64,000 nt of DNA from Corella eumyota (GCA_963082875.1 OY720097.1:17182501-17246500); one strand, 5' to 3'. Numbered from the stretch's first letter, positions 38,283 to 50,495 are shown. Made by a program: numbers and translations. The notes: generated from the letters alone by a model not told the origin.

Positions 38283-39357
38283 TATAATATTGGGTATTTT
38301 TTGATTTAGCTGTAAACCTGGAAATATTAAAAACAAATTTTATTTATAAAGAGATTGCTTAATTTTTTTACTGTACTTATTTTTATTCCTAATTAAAGCT
38401 GTTTTTGTCTTCCTTAAATACTTGAAACTACATCGTAAATTAAAATTTTTTATTAACATATTTTATTTTTTTAATTGTTAGACTTCAATTATTAAGCCTT
38501 TACAACTTTATTTCATAACATTATATGCAAATATATCATCTGCGCAACGTTATTACGTAAACAGGACTCCCTTGATCAAACTATTTGTTCACCGACATCT
38601 GGGGAGCTCTTTCTCACGATTACAAGAAAGCTAAGTCAGTTTAAATCAACGAAAAAATACTTTTCAGGCCTCTCCTGCGTCAAATTACGATCAATAACAT
38701 TAATTGGAAAGCAGTTAATTCCTTTTTGTTCGTAGATAAATGAGATTATCGCATTGACTTGAAGACAAGATCAATATATAAATGAAAGATTGAAAATTGA
38801 GTGAAAAGTTAAGGCTTGTACGACTCGTAAACAACTGTTACGTTCTAGTAACGCCTGCAGAAAGGCAAAAATCGATGTTATTTGTATTTAACAACGATAT
38901 TGCTTAGTAATTTGATTAAATTTTGATAAAATTTTAATTTTATACAAAATTATGCCACTTTCAAAACTGTAATTGTTCAAAAATAAATTTTACTTTCTCA
39001 AGTTTAAGGATAAACTATTATACACAAAAAATTCTAACACTTGAGGAAAATATCCTAGCAACCACATCCGCGGTATGCCGGTTTTAATTAAAAATTTTTA
39101 ACAACAAACAGAAAACGATTTTTAATTTAAACACTCAAAACATGCAGACATTTATGGAATACAAAAGCTGGTATTTAAAAATTCTTATACAAATAAAAAT
39201 ATAGATAATTACTTACAATTTTTAACTGTACACAGTCAGACAGTTAAATACAAACTGACAAACAGACAAGTGTGCTATACTTTAATCTAAAGTCTGAAAC
39301 TGCTTTCTTTATTTAGATGTTGTATTTTGTGTAACAGTTAAACATATTTATCTAAAA
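38283..39357. promoter_or_regulatory. Divergent intergenic region between AMPA receptor and WDR93-like gene
   Basis: About 1.1 kb between two start codons on opposite strands; it must hold both promoters and 5' UTRs. On the minus strand a TATAAATA lies at 38341-38348, about 60 bases before the receptor ATG. On the plus strand a pyrimidine-rich TTTCTTTATTTAG precedes the WDR93 ATG by about 40 bases and could be a 3' splice site for a 5' UTR intron or spliced-leader addition. No open frame of note. Confidence 0.55.
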
Positions 39358-41412
39358 ATGCCGGTTTACATTAGATCTGAATTAGATATCCCAGCTCCTA
39401 GTATCAGCTCGATCGACAGCGATGATGAATCTGGTGTGTTTGTCCTCGATCCCGAACAAGTTGTCGATGAACTTCCTCAACCATTTCGCATGCTTGATCG
39501 CATTATTACACAGCTTGTTGAAGACACCTGGGACAAGATCGTTGAACGTAAATTAGCAAGAGAAGAAGAAGCAAAGCGTGTGCGCCCTCCAGTATATTCA
39601 GCAACTTCGAGTGTTGATGAGTTTATCGGTCAGTCTTGCATGTGTAACAGTGAAGACATTCGTTACTTGTTTGTTGCATTTGAAAGTGGAGTTTTGGCTG
39701 CATTTGATGCAGTGACACATGACAGAGTTGCCGAGTGGACTGCAAAAGACTGTGAGGTGTGTATTGAGAAGATACAGTGTACATTGATTGGTGTTCAAAC
39801 TTATCTTCTGGCTGTGATTGATGATATGGGATTTGCAAGAATGCTTGTCTTTGCGGAAGATACATTTTTTCAGATAAATTTAATGAATGAACAACCAGAA
39901 TCAAGTCCAAAATCAAATGCAATTAAATTTGAACTATCCAAGAATGGGGATTTTTGTGGCCTTGCTCTAGAGTCTGATGGAAATTCTTGGCTCGAGATCT
40001 ACAAACTACCAAAGGATAGTTGGTTAAAAGAACTCGAGAATGCTTTTAAAGAAATTAAAAAGGCTGCACTTGGCAATGAACAAAGTGAACAGGAGATAGG
40101 TGAAACAGCAAGCTCTGCTGTCATGTCTGAACTTTCACTTGAAGTGAAATTCTCCCAGATGCCATTAGTTTTAAAAGTAAAACCTATGAATAGTTTAGGT
40201 TTAAGCCCAACTGGCAATCTTCATGATACAATGGAAAAAGCTGGGTTGCCTGGCACCTTAGGTGTTGGAAATGGCCACTTGTTAAGTCAACAACACATTC
40301 AAATAAGAGATGGTCTTGCTAAAAAACTAAACAATGAAGCAATGCAGTTTTATACTCCTGAAGACCAAGTAGCAAGTGTTCCAACATGGCATTTTATTTG
40401 CAAAAGTCGGATGTATTCTAATGCTCAAACTGCTTTATCATCTTCTGAACCTGTGTCAATCTGTGTTTGGTGGAGTGGTTCTTATTTATTGCAGTCTTAT
40501 TCTCTACAAAACAAAGCGTCTAAAGATCCTGAATTAAAACCTGATATCGTGTGGCCAATGAAAGAAAACATTTCCAGCACCGCTGTCACGCCTTGCACAA
40601 ATGCAATTGCCATTGGTTTGAAAAATGGTAATTTATCTGTTATTGATAATCATCTTTGTCTACCTAGAGGGATGCCCTTGGTTCGTAATGGTGTTTCAAT
40701 TCGAGATATTTTTGTTCTTGATGGATCAGTTAAAGAACAAACTCCTAATACCTCAACACCACCACCATTGTATTGCCTTATAGGTTTGGAAAATGGTGAG
40801 GTTTTATTGTACAGTTGTAATGAAAACCTATTTACACAACTACTTTTAGTACCTAGTGAATCTAAGCATAGGTACACTCTAATTAAACCTCTACCCAAAA
40901 TGCCCCAAGTTTTTATTTGTGGGTCTGTAGAGTGTGGTGTTGGGCTTTATGACATTAATAGTGGGAAGATTATTTGTAGTCTCGCAGTAGAAGACTCTCA
41001 AGAACCTCCAGAGTTAAGAATCTCATTTTCATCAGATGGAGATTGCATGTATGTTAAAAACGATAGCTCAGCAACAGATATATTCAACCTACAGAGCTTG
41101 CCGTCGCTGGAAGGATACTTCAAGCGTCAAAGTGTGAGCCAGCCTATTACAGCTTCAGAGACCATAGCGCAACGTTGCCAACGTTTACTGAGCGAGCGAA
41201 CTAAGGGTCAAAGTAAGCGCACAGCTCAACTCAACGTAAGATGGAAGGCAATGAACAGAGAGCTCGGAATTTTAGTGCATCTAAAAACCACTGCAAAATC
41301 ACCATTCTCAAGTGTTTCAACGCCAATGTCGCGCTGGACTAACACAACTGGAGAAGTGATGGCACATAAACGAGGCCTAACTCCTCTTGCTAAACGCAAA
41401 GTTTCAAATTAG
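39358..41412 (+). CDS. wdr93: WDR93-like beta-propeller protein, intronless
   Basis: A single open frame of 684 residues. The N-terminal block IPAPS...DELPQPFRMLDRIITQLVED resembles the start of vertebrate WDR93 (DLPQPFRM-type motif). The rest holds degenerate WD-like blades (YLFVAFESGVLAAFDAVT, AIAIGLKNGNLSVIDN, YCLIGLENGEVLLYS, FICGSVECGVGLYDINSGKI) and ends in a basic tail (LTPLAKRKVSN). WDR93 relatives are associated with motile cilia and sperm. The length is close to vertebrate WDR93 (about 690 aa). No introns, although every neighbour is split. The start is the first ATG after stop codons in the leader. Naming rests on the N-terminal motif and overall architecture, so another axonemal WD protein is possible. 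Confidence 0.75.
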   Translation: MPVYIRSELDIPAPSISSIDSDDESGVFVLDPEQVVDELPQPFRMLDRIITQLVEDTWDKIVERKLAREEEAKRVRPPVYSATSSVDEFIGQSCMCNSEDIRYLFVAFESGVLAAFDAVTHDRVAEWTAKDCEVCIEKIQCTLIGVQTYLLAVIDDMGFARMLVFAEDTFFQINLMNEQPESSPKSNAIKFELSKNGDFCGLALESDGNSWLEIYKLPKDSWLKELENAFKEIKKAALGNEQSEQEIGETASSAVMSELSLEVKFSQMPLVLKVKPMNSLGLSPTGNLHDTMEKAGLPGTLGVGNGHLLSQQHIQIRDGLAKKLNNEAMQFYTPEDQVASVPTWHFICKSRMYSNAQTALSSSEPVSICVWWSGSYLLQSYSLQNKASKDPELKPDIVWPMKENISSTAVTPCTNAIAIGLKNGNLSVIDNHLCLPRGMPLVRNGVSIRDIFVLDGSVKEQTPNTSTPPPLYCLIGLENGEVLLYSCNENLFTQLLLVPSESKHRYTLIKPLPKMPQVFICGSVECGVGLYDINSGKIICSLAVEDSQEPPELRISFSSDGDCMYVKNDSSATDIFNLQSLPSLEGYFKRQSVSQPITASETIAQRCQRLLSERTKGQSKRTAQLNVRWKAMNRELGILVHLKTTAKSPFSSVSTPMSRWTNTTGEVMAHKRGLTPLAKRKVSN

Positions 41413-41492
41413 GATTCCGTTTTTTTTTTTACTTTTTGTACATTAAACCATATATTTTTATGTCGTTAGTTTTCGCAGTTTTAACAGTTTTT

Positions 41493-41498
41493 AATAAA
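41493..41498 (+). terminator. Polyadenylation signal of the WDR93-like gene
   Basis: AATAAA 81 bases after the stop codon, in a T-rich 3' UTR. A second CAATAAAG lies at about 41550. Confidence 0.6.
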
Positions 41499-42626
41499 AG
41501 GCAATTTTTATTTGTGGCTACATTAAAATAGATCGTAAAAAAGGTGCAATAAAGAACAAAGATTATTTTCCACGCTGATCAAAAAGTACGTCGAATATTA
41601 ATTAATGTACGCCGAATATCAAGTCTTTTTTTATTTACTGAAGGCTTTTATGTAACTTTAACCAAAATTTTAATAAGTAAGTCATGCTAAGGAGTAGTAG
41701 AAAACCATTGAATAAGAATAGAGGTTAGTTTTAATATACTTCGACTTTAAAATAACAAAAACTAGCAATGACATTTATAAGCAGTGAGATGGCACGAGGG
41801 ACGTGTTAGATTCAATTAAAAAGCTATAAAACAAAATGTCAACCACTTTAACTACGCCGATGTTTTTATTATCCGGACTCCAGAAAAATCTTCTCTTTTC
41901 TCTTTCACTTTGGTTTTGATTTTATAAAATATCACACATAAAGCTAAATATCGTTTAAAAGTGAATGGTTTTTGGTTTTAAATATAAAAATTTTTTTTTT
42001 AAACATTAATTTGTAAAAGTTTACATAAAATATATTTAAATAGCAATAAAAGTTACCTAAAATGGTGCCTAACAGTTTCTTAAACAGTTTAGTCTTTCGA
42101 GTTCACCAGAGTTTATTAAATGGTCTAGTGAGTTTCGCCGGATAGTGGGTTTACTTTCGGTCATTCGAATAGTCGTTCGGCAGAAAAGTTTTCTCTACAC
42201 AATGCTTGCGCGTAGCGTAGGATACGCTATCTGAAACGAAAAGATTGCGTTATTTACTTAACCCATATAAAGCTTAGTAGGTAGACCTGATAGCAAACAG
42301 CGTAGGTGTTGTCTTGTATGATGTTTTACTTGATTTTAACATAATATTCTCACCTTAGTGGAAAGTACACGTCATTATAGTACTAAGATATAGCTGAAAT
42401 AGGACAATGCGCAAATAGCTTTATACAGCAGTAAAACAAATTTTTCAGTGAAAAAAATTGTAAAACTAAGCGGTTGAACTGTTTATTAAGGTTGTGCATG
42501 CTTCGTTGAAACCATTGTTATTATAAACCGACAAAATAGTTACCGCTTAATCTATTGTTATTTTCCTTTAAAAGTTGCAGCTTGGGAGTTGTTAGCCACT
42601 GCTACAATTTAACAAAAAATAAAACT
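41499..42626. other. Intergenic region, WDR93-like to MBOAT gene
   Basis: About 1.1 kb of AT-rich DNA with no open frame of note. It should contain the MBOAT promoter. I see no clear TATA box; a GTTGCAG and a TTGTTAG in the last 50 bases are possible acceptors for a leader exon or spliced leader. Confidence 0.5.
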
Positions 42627-45600
42627 ATGGAGTTTATATTAAATCCTGTAGCAAGTATTTTGCATACCATAACTGGTTTGGAAATTCAAACGGATCAGGT
42701 AACGTAAACGTTTCGTTTTACATTAATAATTCACAGGTATTGCATCATCATAACAGGATAAACAATACATTAATGCTTGCTTGGTTTTGTGTAGTCATTA
42801 TGATTAAAAAATAATTTTAATTTTATTTGTTATTACAAAGTTGAATAATTTACCTACTGTTTAACCTTTTTAATAAAACCAAAAAATACCGAATAACAAT
42901 TAAGAAAACCTGCAATTTTTATTTTAATTAACGATTTTTATTTTTAATAATTGTTATTTTTTTACAGTTGATATTTTTTGTTGCTCTTTATATTTGTCTG
43001 GGTTCGTCTTTTTTGTTCAGAAATATAGTTCAGCCCTCACAATTAAGCAAAAACACTAAACTTTCCATGATTACTGGATTGGGTATATGGATATTTTATT
43101 TTATATGGGGATGGTATGTATTGTATCTTATTATTTCTTTAAATTTTTTAATTTCATTCTCAAAATTTAAATGATTCACTTTTAACTTAATAACATATAC
43201 TTATTTTTAAACTATTTTTGTTTTGGTTATAAAAATTTCAAAGCACACTGATTTGTAAAGTTCATACAAGTCCCCAGGGTACAAAACAATTTAAAAGTTT
43301 TGTGTGGTTATTATATTAAGTTTCTGTATATTTCTAATTGCAGGTTTCCATTCCTTACATTTAATGCAGATATATGTTTATGTAATTATATATGCAAAAA
43401 ATTATTTTATTTTAAAAATGCCTAAAAATTTCTACTGTAAGAATACCGTATAAAAATTTCTGCTGTAAAGAATACTGTAAATAAAATTGATATTTTTTTC
43501 ACAGGAATGTTTTGTATGCCATGGCAAATGTTATGTTTTGCTATCTGCTTACATGTTATTTACCTGCTAATCAATCTCCAAAGTAAGTTCACACAATATA
43601 ACTTTTTCACTTGTATTTAACTGGTATACATCATATTTTATTTAATTTGTGTTTTAAGGCTAATTTTAATTTTTTTCCTAAAATAATGGTAAAATTGAGA
43701 TATTGTTTAGTTTGAATACTAGAAGACCATATGCTTATAAAATAAAACTTGTGTTTTTTAGATATGTATTCTTATGCACGATGTCATTTCTTTCCATCTG
43801 TCATGCAAAAATTGTTTACAAACGATTTGCAAACTTAGAAGTTGATTCGTCTGCAGACTTCACTGGGTAAGAGTTGATAAATAATTTAAAATTGTCTGTA
43901 AATTCTACTTAAAAAATTGACAATGCATTCATTTATTTTAAGGTTAGTTTTAAATAAAAACATAACAATTTTCTTTTAAATGCATGAGTTGTTTACTTAA
44001 TAAATGTATAAATAAACTGCTGATAATCATCACATTTTTTGTTTAGTTTAGTTTTGTTGATGTGTTTATCAACAATTTAACGCTGATTCATGTTTTTAGG
44101 CCAGTTATGGTGATTACACAACGTATTACATCACTTAGTTTCAACATCAGCGACGGTAAACACAAGTTTTGTTACATACATTTCTCAATGTTTTATTTGG
44201 TTAACATATCATGTTTAAATATATTAACATACTCAATGTTGTGTTTGGTTTAGCATGTATTAGAACATATTTACATGCTTTATATGTTTTATTTTTGTAT
44301 GGGCTATACTTTTATTAAATTTATTTTGAAGATTTTTTTTGAGCAGTTATTAAGTTGTGTAATAATTTACTTTAATTTGAACAATAGTTCTTAATTACTT
44401 CCTGAGTTTTTATAATTTTTCCCATGGGCACTATAGACTATGGCATCATAATGGAAAAATTATTACTATTTTTTGGAATTAGGAATGACAAAAGATAGAG
44501 ATGAACTAAACGAAAATCAAAAAAAATATGCAGTCAGGTAAATTTGGGATACAATTCTTTTAATTTTTTAAACTTATTCATATATAATAGTTTATTCAAC
44601 GTGGTAATAAAGTTCTTTATTTTATTTTTCAACAGTAAAATCCCATCTGTGCTGGAGTATTTTGCATATATGTTCAGTTTCTTTGGTATAATAGCAGGCC
44701 CTCTCGTTTTTTATAAAGATTATGAGCAGTCTATAATTAAAAATCAGAATCTGCATCATGTTAATAAGGTACTTTGTTCCTAAGGATTTATTTTATTTAC
44801 TTAGACTGTATATTATACCATTTCGGGCAACATTTAAATTAAAATTAAAAGTCACTTTTACAATACATTTAAAATATATACATGTTACAATATAACCCAG
44901 CATGTTCTTAAGCCAACAATAAAAAACATATTATATTGAATCGTATCTTGGGCAAATATTTACATTTGAGTCATAGGTTTATTTTTAATAGGAAAAACAA
45001 AAAATGGCAATTATTTGCATAAGGAAAGAATGTTTTGACTGTATTTTTAACGCACAGGATGCTATGCTAAAGGCTATTAATTATTATTTTGAGGAGAGGC
45101 AATGTGTTAGTTTGTTGATTTGTATTCACAATTTGTCAAACTTTTGGTTTTGGATTGAGCAGCTGTTAATAACTTTCCTCGATGTAGTCAGTAAAAATAG
45201 TACATTGCTTAGTCATTTTAATGACAATTATTTTTTTTTTGGTAACAGAGAACCGTTTGGAGAAAAGTGGGAGGAGGGATGATCATGATCCTCACTTTCT
45301 GGGTCGGAGGACAACTTTATCCTCACCGGAAAAACATTGGTAGGTGACATCAAAGTATTTTCAGATAAAAAATATAAATACCAGAAAGTAGGTTAAAAAA
45401 ATATGTTAAAAAATATTCTACATAAATTACTAAACATTTTTTTTAAGTCTAATTTTTTTAATAAGTTGAAATCTTATTTTTGACGCAAGTTTTTTTTCAG
45501 ATGAAAATTTCATAGCTAACGAGTCAATTATTTATCGATTTGTTTTCTTATACATTTCCTTGTTTGTGTTTCGTGCGAAATATTATGGAGCTTGGATGTT

Positions 45601-47760
45601 TGGTAAATAAACATATATATATTTTTATAGTTTTAATTGGGCATATATATATCAAAATTTGGCCAAAATTTTAGCATTAAAATTTTAATTCTGTTAGGTC
45701 TGGATTGCAATTAAAAGGTTTGCTCGATTACTAATTTACTCCTTTTTTTTTATTTTTTTTTTATTTTTACAAAATAAAAAAAAATTGCTGTTTTTTTAGC
45801 TGATGCCTTAAACAATACTGCTGGTATTGGGTTTAATGGTTTTGATGAAAATAAAAATGAGAAATGGAATCTTATTTCTAATATAAACATCTTAAAAATT
45901 GAGGTATTTATGTTGTCATATTACCCCCAAAAAAAATCTGAAAAAAAATTATATAAAATATTGACTTTAGATTTTTTATATATTATTAAGTTCAAATGTT
46001 TAATTTTTTTTATTTTTTTAGACAGCAACTGGTTTAAAAGATTACATTGACAACTGGAATATAATGACGGCAATATGGATAAGAATGTAAGTTCTTTTAA
46101 TAAAACAAAAACTGCAAAACCACTTCACTAAAATTATAATTGAATGTTTCTCTTGGGAAAGAAGTCGTACATTTGTTTAAAATGGCACAAACCTACACTT
46201 TTAAGGTCCAATGAATACTGCAAACCACACACATAGTTGTGATATGATTAATCACATACAGTAAAAATTTTTCTTATCTATGTCACAACATTAAATTAAA
46301 AATATATAATTCATAGAAGTTTTTGATAAATTTTTGATAGACCTATTCGCTATGTAAAGTTGTACTGGTTTTATAAGGCTAAATTTAAAAAAAAATTAAA
46401 CTTTGAAAACCACAAACCGAATGCCAAATTTTTGTTGATAAATATGTGCATTGCACTTAACATTAGCTCACCCATAAGAAAAAAAACAAATATTCCAAAT
46501 TTTTGACTTCCCCCGCACAGCTCCTTAAGTATTAGTTTACTTCATATTTTTCCTGCTATTGACAATGGGTTAACCAAAATAAAGCACAATACTTAAAAAC
46601 TAAGCCTATATTTTTAAATTTCAGGGTGGCTTATGATAGGCTACCGACCAAGTATAGAACAGCGGGTAGTTTCATGTTGTCGGCAGTGTGGCACGGTTTC
46701 TTTCCTGGCTATTATTTAATGTTTTTCACTTGCCACATTTTTATTACTGTACAACGAAAGGTAAATATTTTTTTTTAAGTTTAATGTGAAAATTGTAAAT
46801 TTTTCAATAAACAGTTGAATTTAATTCTATTTTCTTCTAATTTAATTTAAACAATTTGATTTTATATAAATAAGCTATATGTTTTCAACCCATTTTGTAT
46901 GTATTTATTATAATTGGTCATAGCAAGTTCAATTTGCAATAAACTTTTAACCTTAATTGTACTTTTAGTTTCGAAAAGTTTACCGGGAACGTTTCCAAAA
47001 CAGCGCACAAAACAGATTTATTTATGAAGTAATAACGCTATTGGCAACTCAGTCTGTGATTGCTTATTCCACAGTTCCATTTGTTGTACTGGAATGGACT
47101 GGCTCTATTAGATTTTACAGGTAAGTTTTTCTGTAGAAAAAATTTTCCCAAAATTTTTGAATTTTTTTATTTTATTAAAATATTTTTTTCACTAGTGTAT
47201 TACATTACAAATTGCAACCTTTAGCTTTTGAAAGATTTATCTGATTTTTTCTTACAAATTTTATCATGGTTTCAATATCTTAACTACAGATTACAATATC
47301 ACATGATATGGTCATGTGGTTTTTATATGCTTTCAACACTACCACAGTGTCTAATTACATGAGATTTTGTTGTTAAGATAAAGTACAACCAGTACAAGGA
47401 TATTAAATTAAAAAAATACCAATATATTTTAAATTTCTATTATACCTTAATTTAGTAATTAATTGTTAAGTTTTTGATTTTTAAAATTTCTACATTTTGT
47501 ACAGTAAGTAAATTTTAAATTTTAAACAATACTATACTTGAATAAATAAATAAATTAATTATTTTAGGTCAATTTATTTTGTTGGTCATATTATTGGAAT
47601 CTTGCTTGTTCTATTAATACCATCAACCCAAAGGTCAAAGGTTATAAACAACAACGAAAATTCCAAAGTTGAAAAGAATTCCAATACTTCCAATGGAACG
47701 AAACACAAAAATGGTAACATAAAAACTAATGGTCATAACACTGAATTAAGACACAGGTAA
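42627..47760 (+). CDS. mboat1/2: MBOAT1/2-type lysophospholipid acyltransferase
   Basis: Multi-pass ER membrane enzyme that reacylates lysophospholipids in the Lands cycle. Fifteen exons: 42627-42698, 42968-43113, 43505-43582, 43762-43866, 44100-44155, 44483-44537, 44636-44768, 45058-45105, 45249-45339, 45501-45602, 45800-45903, 46022-46086, 46625-46760, 46969-47120, 47568-47760; 511 codons plus stop, matching vertebrate MBOAT1/2 (495-520). Diagnostic blocks: ITQRITSLSFNISDG, AKYYGAWMFADALNNTAGIG, the catalytic Asn segment IDNWNIMTAIWIR and the catalytic His segment LSAVWHGFFPGYYLMF. At least eight hydrophobic segments. The C-terminus is a hydrophilic Asn/Lys-rich tail (VINNNENSKVEKNSNTSNGT). 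The eighth exon has an alternative in-frame upstream acceptor. MBOAT1 versus MBOAT2 cannot be separated by eye. Confidence 0.93.
43423..43479. repeat. 28-29 bp tandem duplication in MBOAT intron
   Basis: TAAAAATTTCTACTGTAAGA... at 43423-43450 is repeated with a few changes at 43451-43479, just upstream of the third exon's acceptor. Confidence 0.85.
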
Positions 47761-47851
47761 AATTTGTTAATATTTTTAAAACAAAAAATTGTGTCCAGAG
47801 CTTTAAATGGTACTTTCTTTATTATTGCTTTTTTTACAAATTTTTTTTCCC

Positions 47852-47920
47852 ATGCTATAAACCAAAAAAATGCTATAAACCAAAAAAATAAAATGCTATA
47901 AACCAAAAAAATAAAGAATA
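47852..47920. repeat. Short tandem repeat, three copies of ATGCTATAAACCAAAAAA
   Basis: Three copies of ATGCTATAAACCAAAAAA, the last two separated by a few extra bases (AATAAA-type), lie about 90 bases after the MBOAT stop codon, in its probable 3' UTR. Confidence 0.9.
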
Positions 47921-47987
47921 GCTTTGGCGCCAGTAAGATTATTCTTTCATATTCATGAAATTACTTTGTAAAATTAGATTGTTTTGC

Positions 47988-47993
47988 AATAAA
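47988..47993 (+). terminator. Probable polyadenylation signal of the MBOAT gene
   Basis: AATAAA about 230 bases after the stop codon, in GCAATAAATG. Earlier AATAAA strings occur inside the tandem repeat at 47889-47915. Confidence 0.45.
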
Positions 47994-49332
47994 TGCTACT
48001 TTTTTGGTTCCATTTAATTATATATACTTTCAACTGGTGGTTAAACCTATAGTTTATTTAATTATATTAGGTTTGCAGTTTACATTTTGCAGTTTGTCAT
48101 ATTCAAATTTTGTGCTTTTATTATATTATAGTATTTCTATGCCAAGTTTCTGTGTTTTAAGTTTTAGATTATTTCAGTTTTTAAGTAAATTTAAAATTGC
48201 AAGTTTTAAAGCGCATGTATTAAACTTTTTGTGTTATAATGCCTGTTTCGTATGTAAATATGCCTATTATTGTAGTAGTTCTTATACTTTAATTTTTAAG
48301 TGCCTTTAATTATGTTTCATTATTAGGTTTCTATTTTTTATGTAAAAATTATTTAGTATTTGTACTGCATTTGCTTTTTCATTTTTTTAAATTAGTAATA
48401 ATTAAATTTTTTTTGTAATGATTTTTTTAAGTTTCAAAGTGAAAATTGTTCATTAATATTTTTAATTATTATTATTATATATTTTTTAAGAAGTTTTTTA
48501 TTCCATTTGCTAAATGTCTGTCAATGTAATTTTTAACATTTATTATTTAAGTAGCATGTACATTATTAGTTACTGTTTTTTTTTATTTTATTTTGTATTA
48601 TCAAGTATTCACGATTCAAGTCAACATTTTTTATGCAAATATGACGTATTAACACGTCACAATTGTAGAATTTTATTTTTATCGCGTATTTGGTATTGTT
48701 ATTAACTAAAACGTCTTGATTTTGTTAACATAGATTGCCGAATTTGTTTAAAATAATTAAATTTAAAAATTACATTTAAAATTAAATATCAAGTTGTAAC
48801 ACCATTATTTTTAATTGCAATTTATATTTTTATAAGGCTTTATTTTTAGTGGAAATTAATAATACACTAATAAACTATTTAAAGAAAAAATATTTTTAAC
48901 TTTGCCTTACTGATAAGATATACAGCAGCAAAATAAACTAAAAACATTTTTTGTCTTTAATTTTTATTGTATTTTGTTTATCTAATTTTTTTAAAAACAA
49001 GATTCTTGACAAACATGTCATACCACAGAAAAGATATCAATAAAACGTGCTATAATGTTATTTGTCATTATTGGACTCAATCCTATTCGAATATATTCAA
49101 AGCGTTCACTCTAAACGAAATCTTTACAAATTGAAAATCAATATTTCGATTCGTGCACCCGAAAAATGGGAAAATATTTTGTTCATAATTCTTTGTTTTT
49201 TGGATCACGCGAATGTTTAATCACCTTTATTTTTGAATGTTAATCTTGATTGAGATGACGTACGTCGGGTTGTGCTTGTTAATTGGCAATCAATGAAAAG
49301 AAAATCCTCTTACTGCTAAGGTGTTGGGGATC
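47994..49332. other. Intergenic region, MBOAT to Achaete-scute gene
   Basis: Very T-rich sequence (48000-48900). An open frame at 48004-48306 gives a Phe/Leu/Tyr-rich peptide with no family resemblance and is probably a by-product of the T-richness. The right part (49000-49330) is more balanced and is likely the proximal control region of the bHLH gene. Confidence 0.5.
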
Positions 49333-49340
49333 TATAAAAG
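49333..49340 (+). promoter_or_regulatory. TATA box upstream of the Achaete-scute-type gene
   Basis: TATAAAAG in the context TCTATAAAAGACTG, about 210 bases before the start codon. It is a close match to the TATA consensus and correctly oriented, predicting a start near 49365 and a 5' UTR of roughly 180 bases. Confidence 0.5.
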
Positions 49341-49545
49341 ACTGAGAAATTGTCGAATTTTATTAGGATTTGAATTTTTTGAAATCGTGCTGACGTTAAA
49401 ATATATATTGTTATAGTACTGCGGAGCAAAAATAATATTTTTAAAGTTCAAAATAATAAAAAGAGAAGGGAGAATTAGCAAAAAAAGTTTTTTAAAATTC
49501 GAAGAAAATAAACACTATTTTATTAAGTTTTTGACCACTTTTTAA

Positions 49546-50322
49546 ATGATGTATTTCGATGGAAAGGCCGACTTGTATTCATTTGTTCACAACAACATCC
49601 ATGATCAAAACCAAGCAGAAGTTTTTGCTGGTAACGAAGAAAATCTGAAATCGCGGAGTTCGTTGAGTGTGGCCAGAAGAAACGCCAGAGAACGTCGAAG
49701 AATTAAGAACGTTAATCTTGCGTTTGACGACCTACGACGTCATGTTCCCCATGGCAACCAATGCGGCAAGTTAAGTAAGGTAAGATGGAGTTTTTTTGAC
49801 AATTAAAAATTTTAAATTTGTTAAAAAATTTAAATGTTACTGTTAAAATGTTTCAAGTACTGTATTAAATTTAGAATTCTATGTCAATTACATCATTATA
49901 TGGACTAAGTAAAACTTTTTTTTACTAAAAGTTTTATTTTTATACACATTTCGACTTTGTTTCAGGTAGAAACTTTGCGATCTGCTATTGAGTACATGAA
50001 GGCTTTACAATCCATCGTAGATCAGCGCAAGAAGAGAGGTCAAACCAAAACAATTAGCCAAACAGTATTCACTCCAGAAAATCAACCCAAAAGTTACGAC
50101 CAGTCGCGGTTAGGAACCCCTGAAAGTTATACTGTTGATTTTTCCACTTCTAATGACATAATACACAATTACGTTCACGTTGACAACCACTACGACCAAA
50201 GTTATAATGCAATTGCCAAATTAAATACATCACAAACAAACTACGATGAAAATATTAACAATAGCAGCAATATTGGAATCGAACAACAATCGCAAGACCA
50301 GCAATTTCAATTTATTTTGTGA
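49546..50322 (+). CDS. ascl: Achaete-scute-family bHLH transcription factor
   Basis: Two exons, 49546-49779 and 49966-50322; 196 codons plus stop. The bHLH runs from about residue 44: basic region ARRNARERRRIKNVNLAFDD, then LRRHVPHGNQCGKLSK, and helix 2 VETLRSAIEYMKALQSIV. The SKVETLRSAIEYMKALQ block is characteristic of Achaete-scute/ASCL proteins, which dimerise with E proteins and drive neural precursor fate. The basic region has NARERRR instead of the usual NERERNR, so it is a divergent member. The intron falls between the loop and helix 2, after codon 78. The tail is Asn/Gln/Tyr-rich and lacks an obvious family C-terminal motif. Two ATG codons in a row open the frame; the first was taken. 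Confidence 0.9.
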
Positions 50323-50445
50323 TTGTGGCGCTTTTTTTCTAAATTTAAAAAGTAGTCTTTAACATTACCGTTTTTTTAATTATTACATGAATGTGCAATT
50401 TATTCTTTTATCGCCCAACTAAATTAATCTATCTAGGTATATTAG

Positions 50446-50495
50446 AATAAAACATTGTTGTTTTAGTTTTTATGTGGTAAGATTAGGTTAATAAA
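50446..50495 (+). terminator. Polyadenylation signals of the Achaete-scute-type gene
   Basis: AATAAA at 50446-50451 and again at 50490-50495, 124 and 168 bases after the stop codon. Confidence 0.5.

Noticed and set aside
48004-48309. 101-residue open frame, plus strand
   Set aside because: Phe/Leu/Tyr-rich peptide expected from very T-rich DNA; no family resemblance, likely MBOAT 3' flank.
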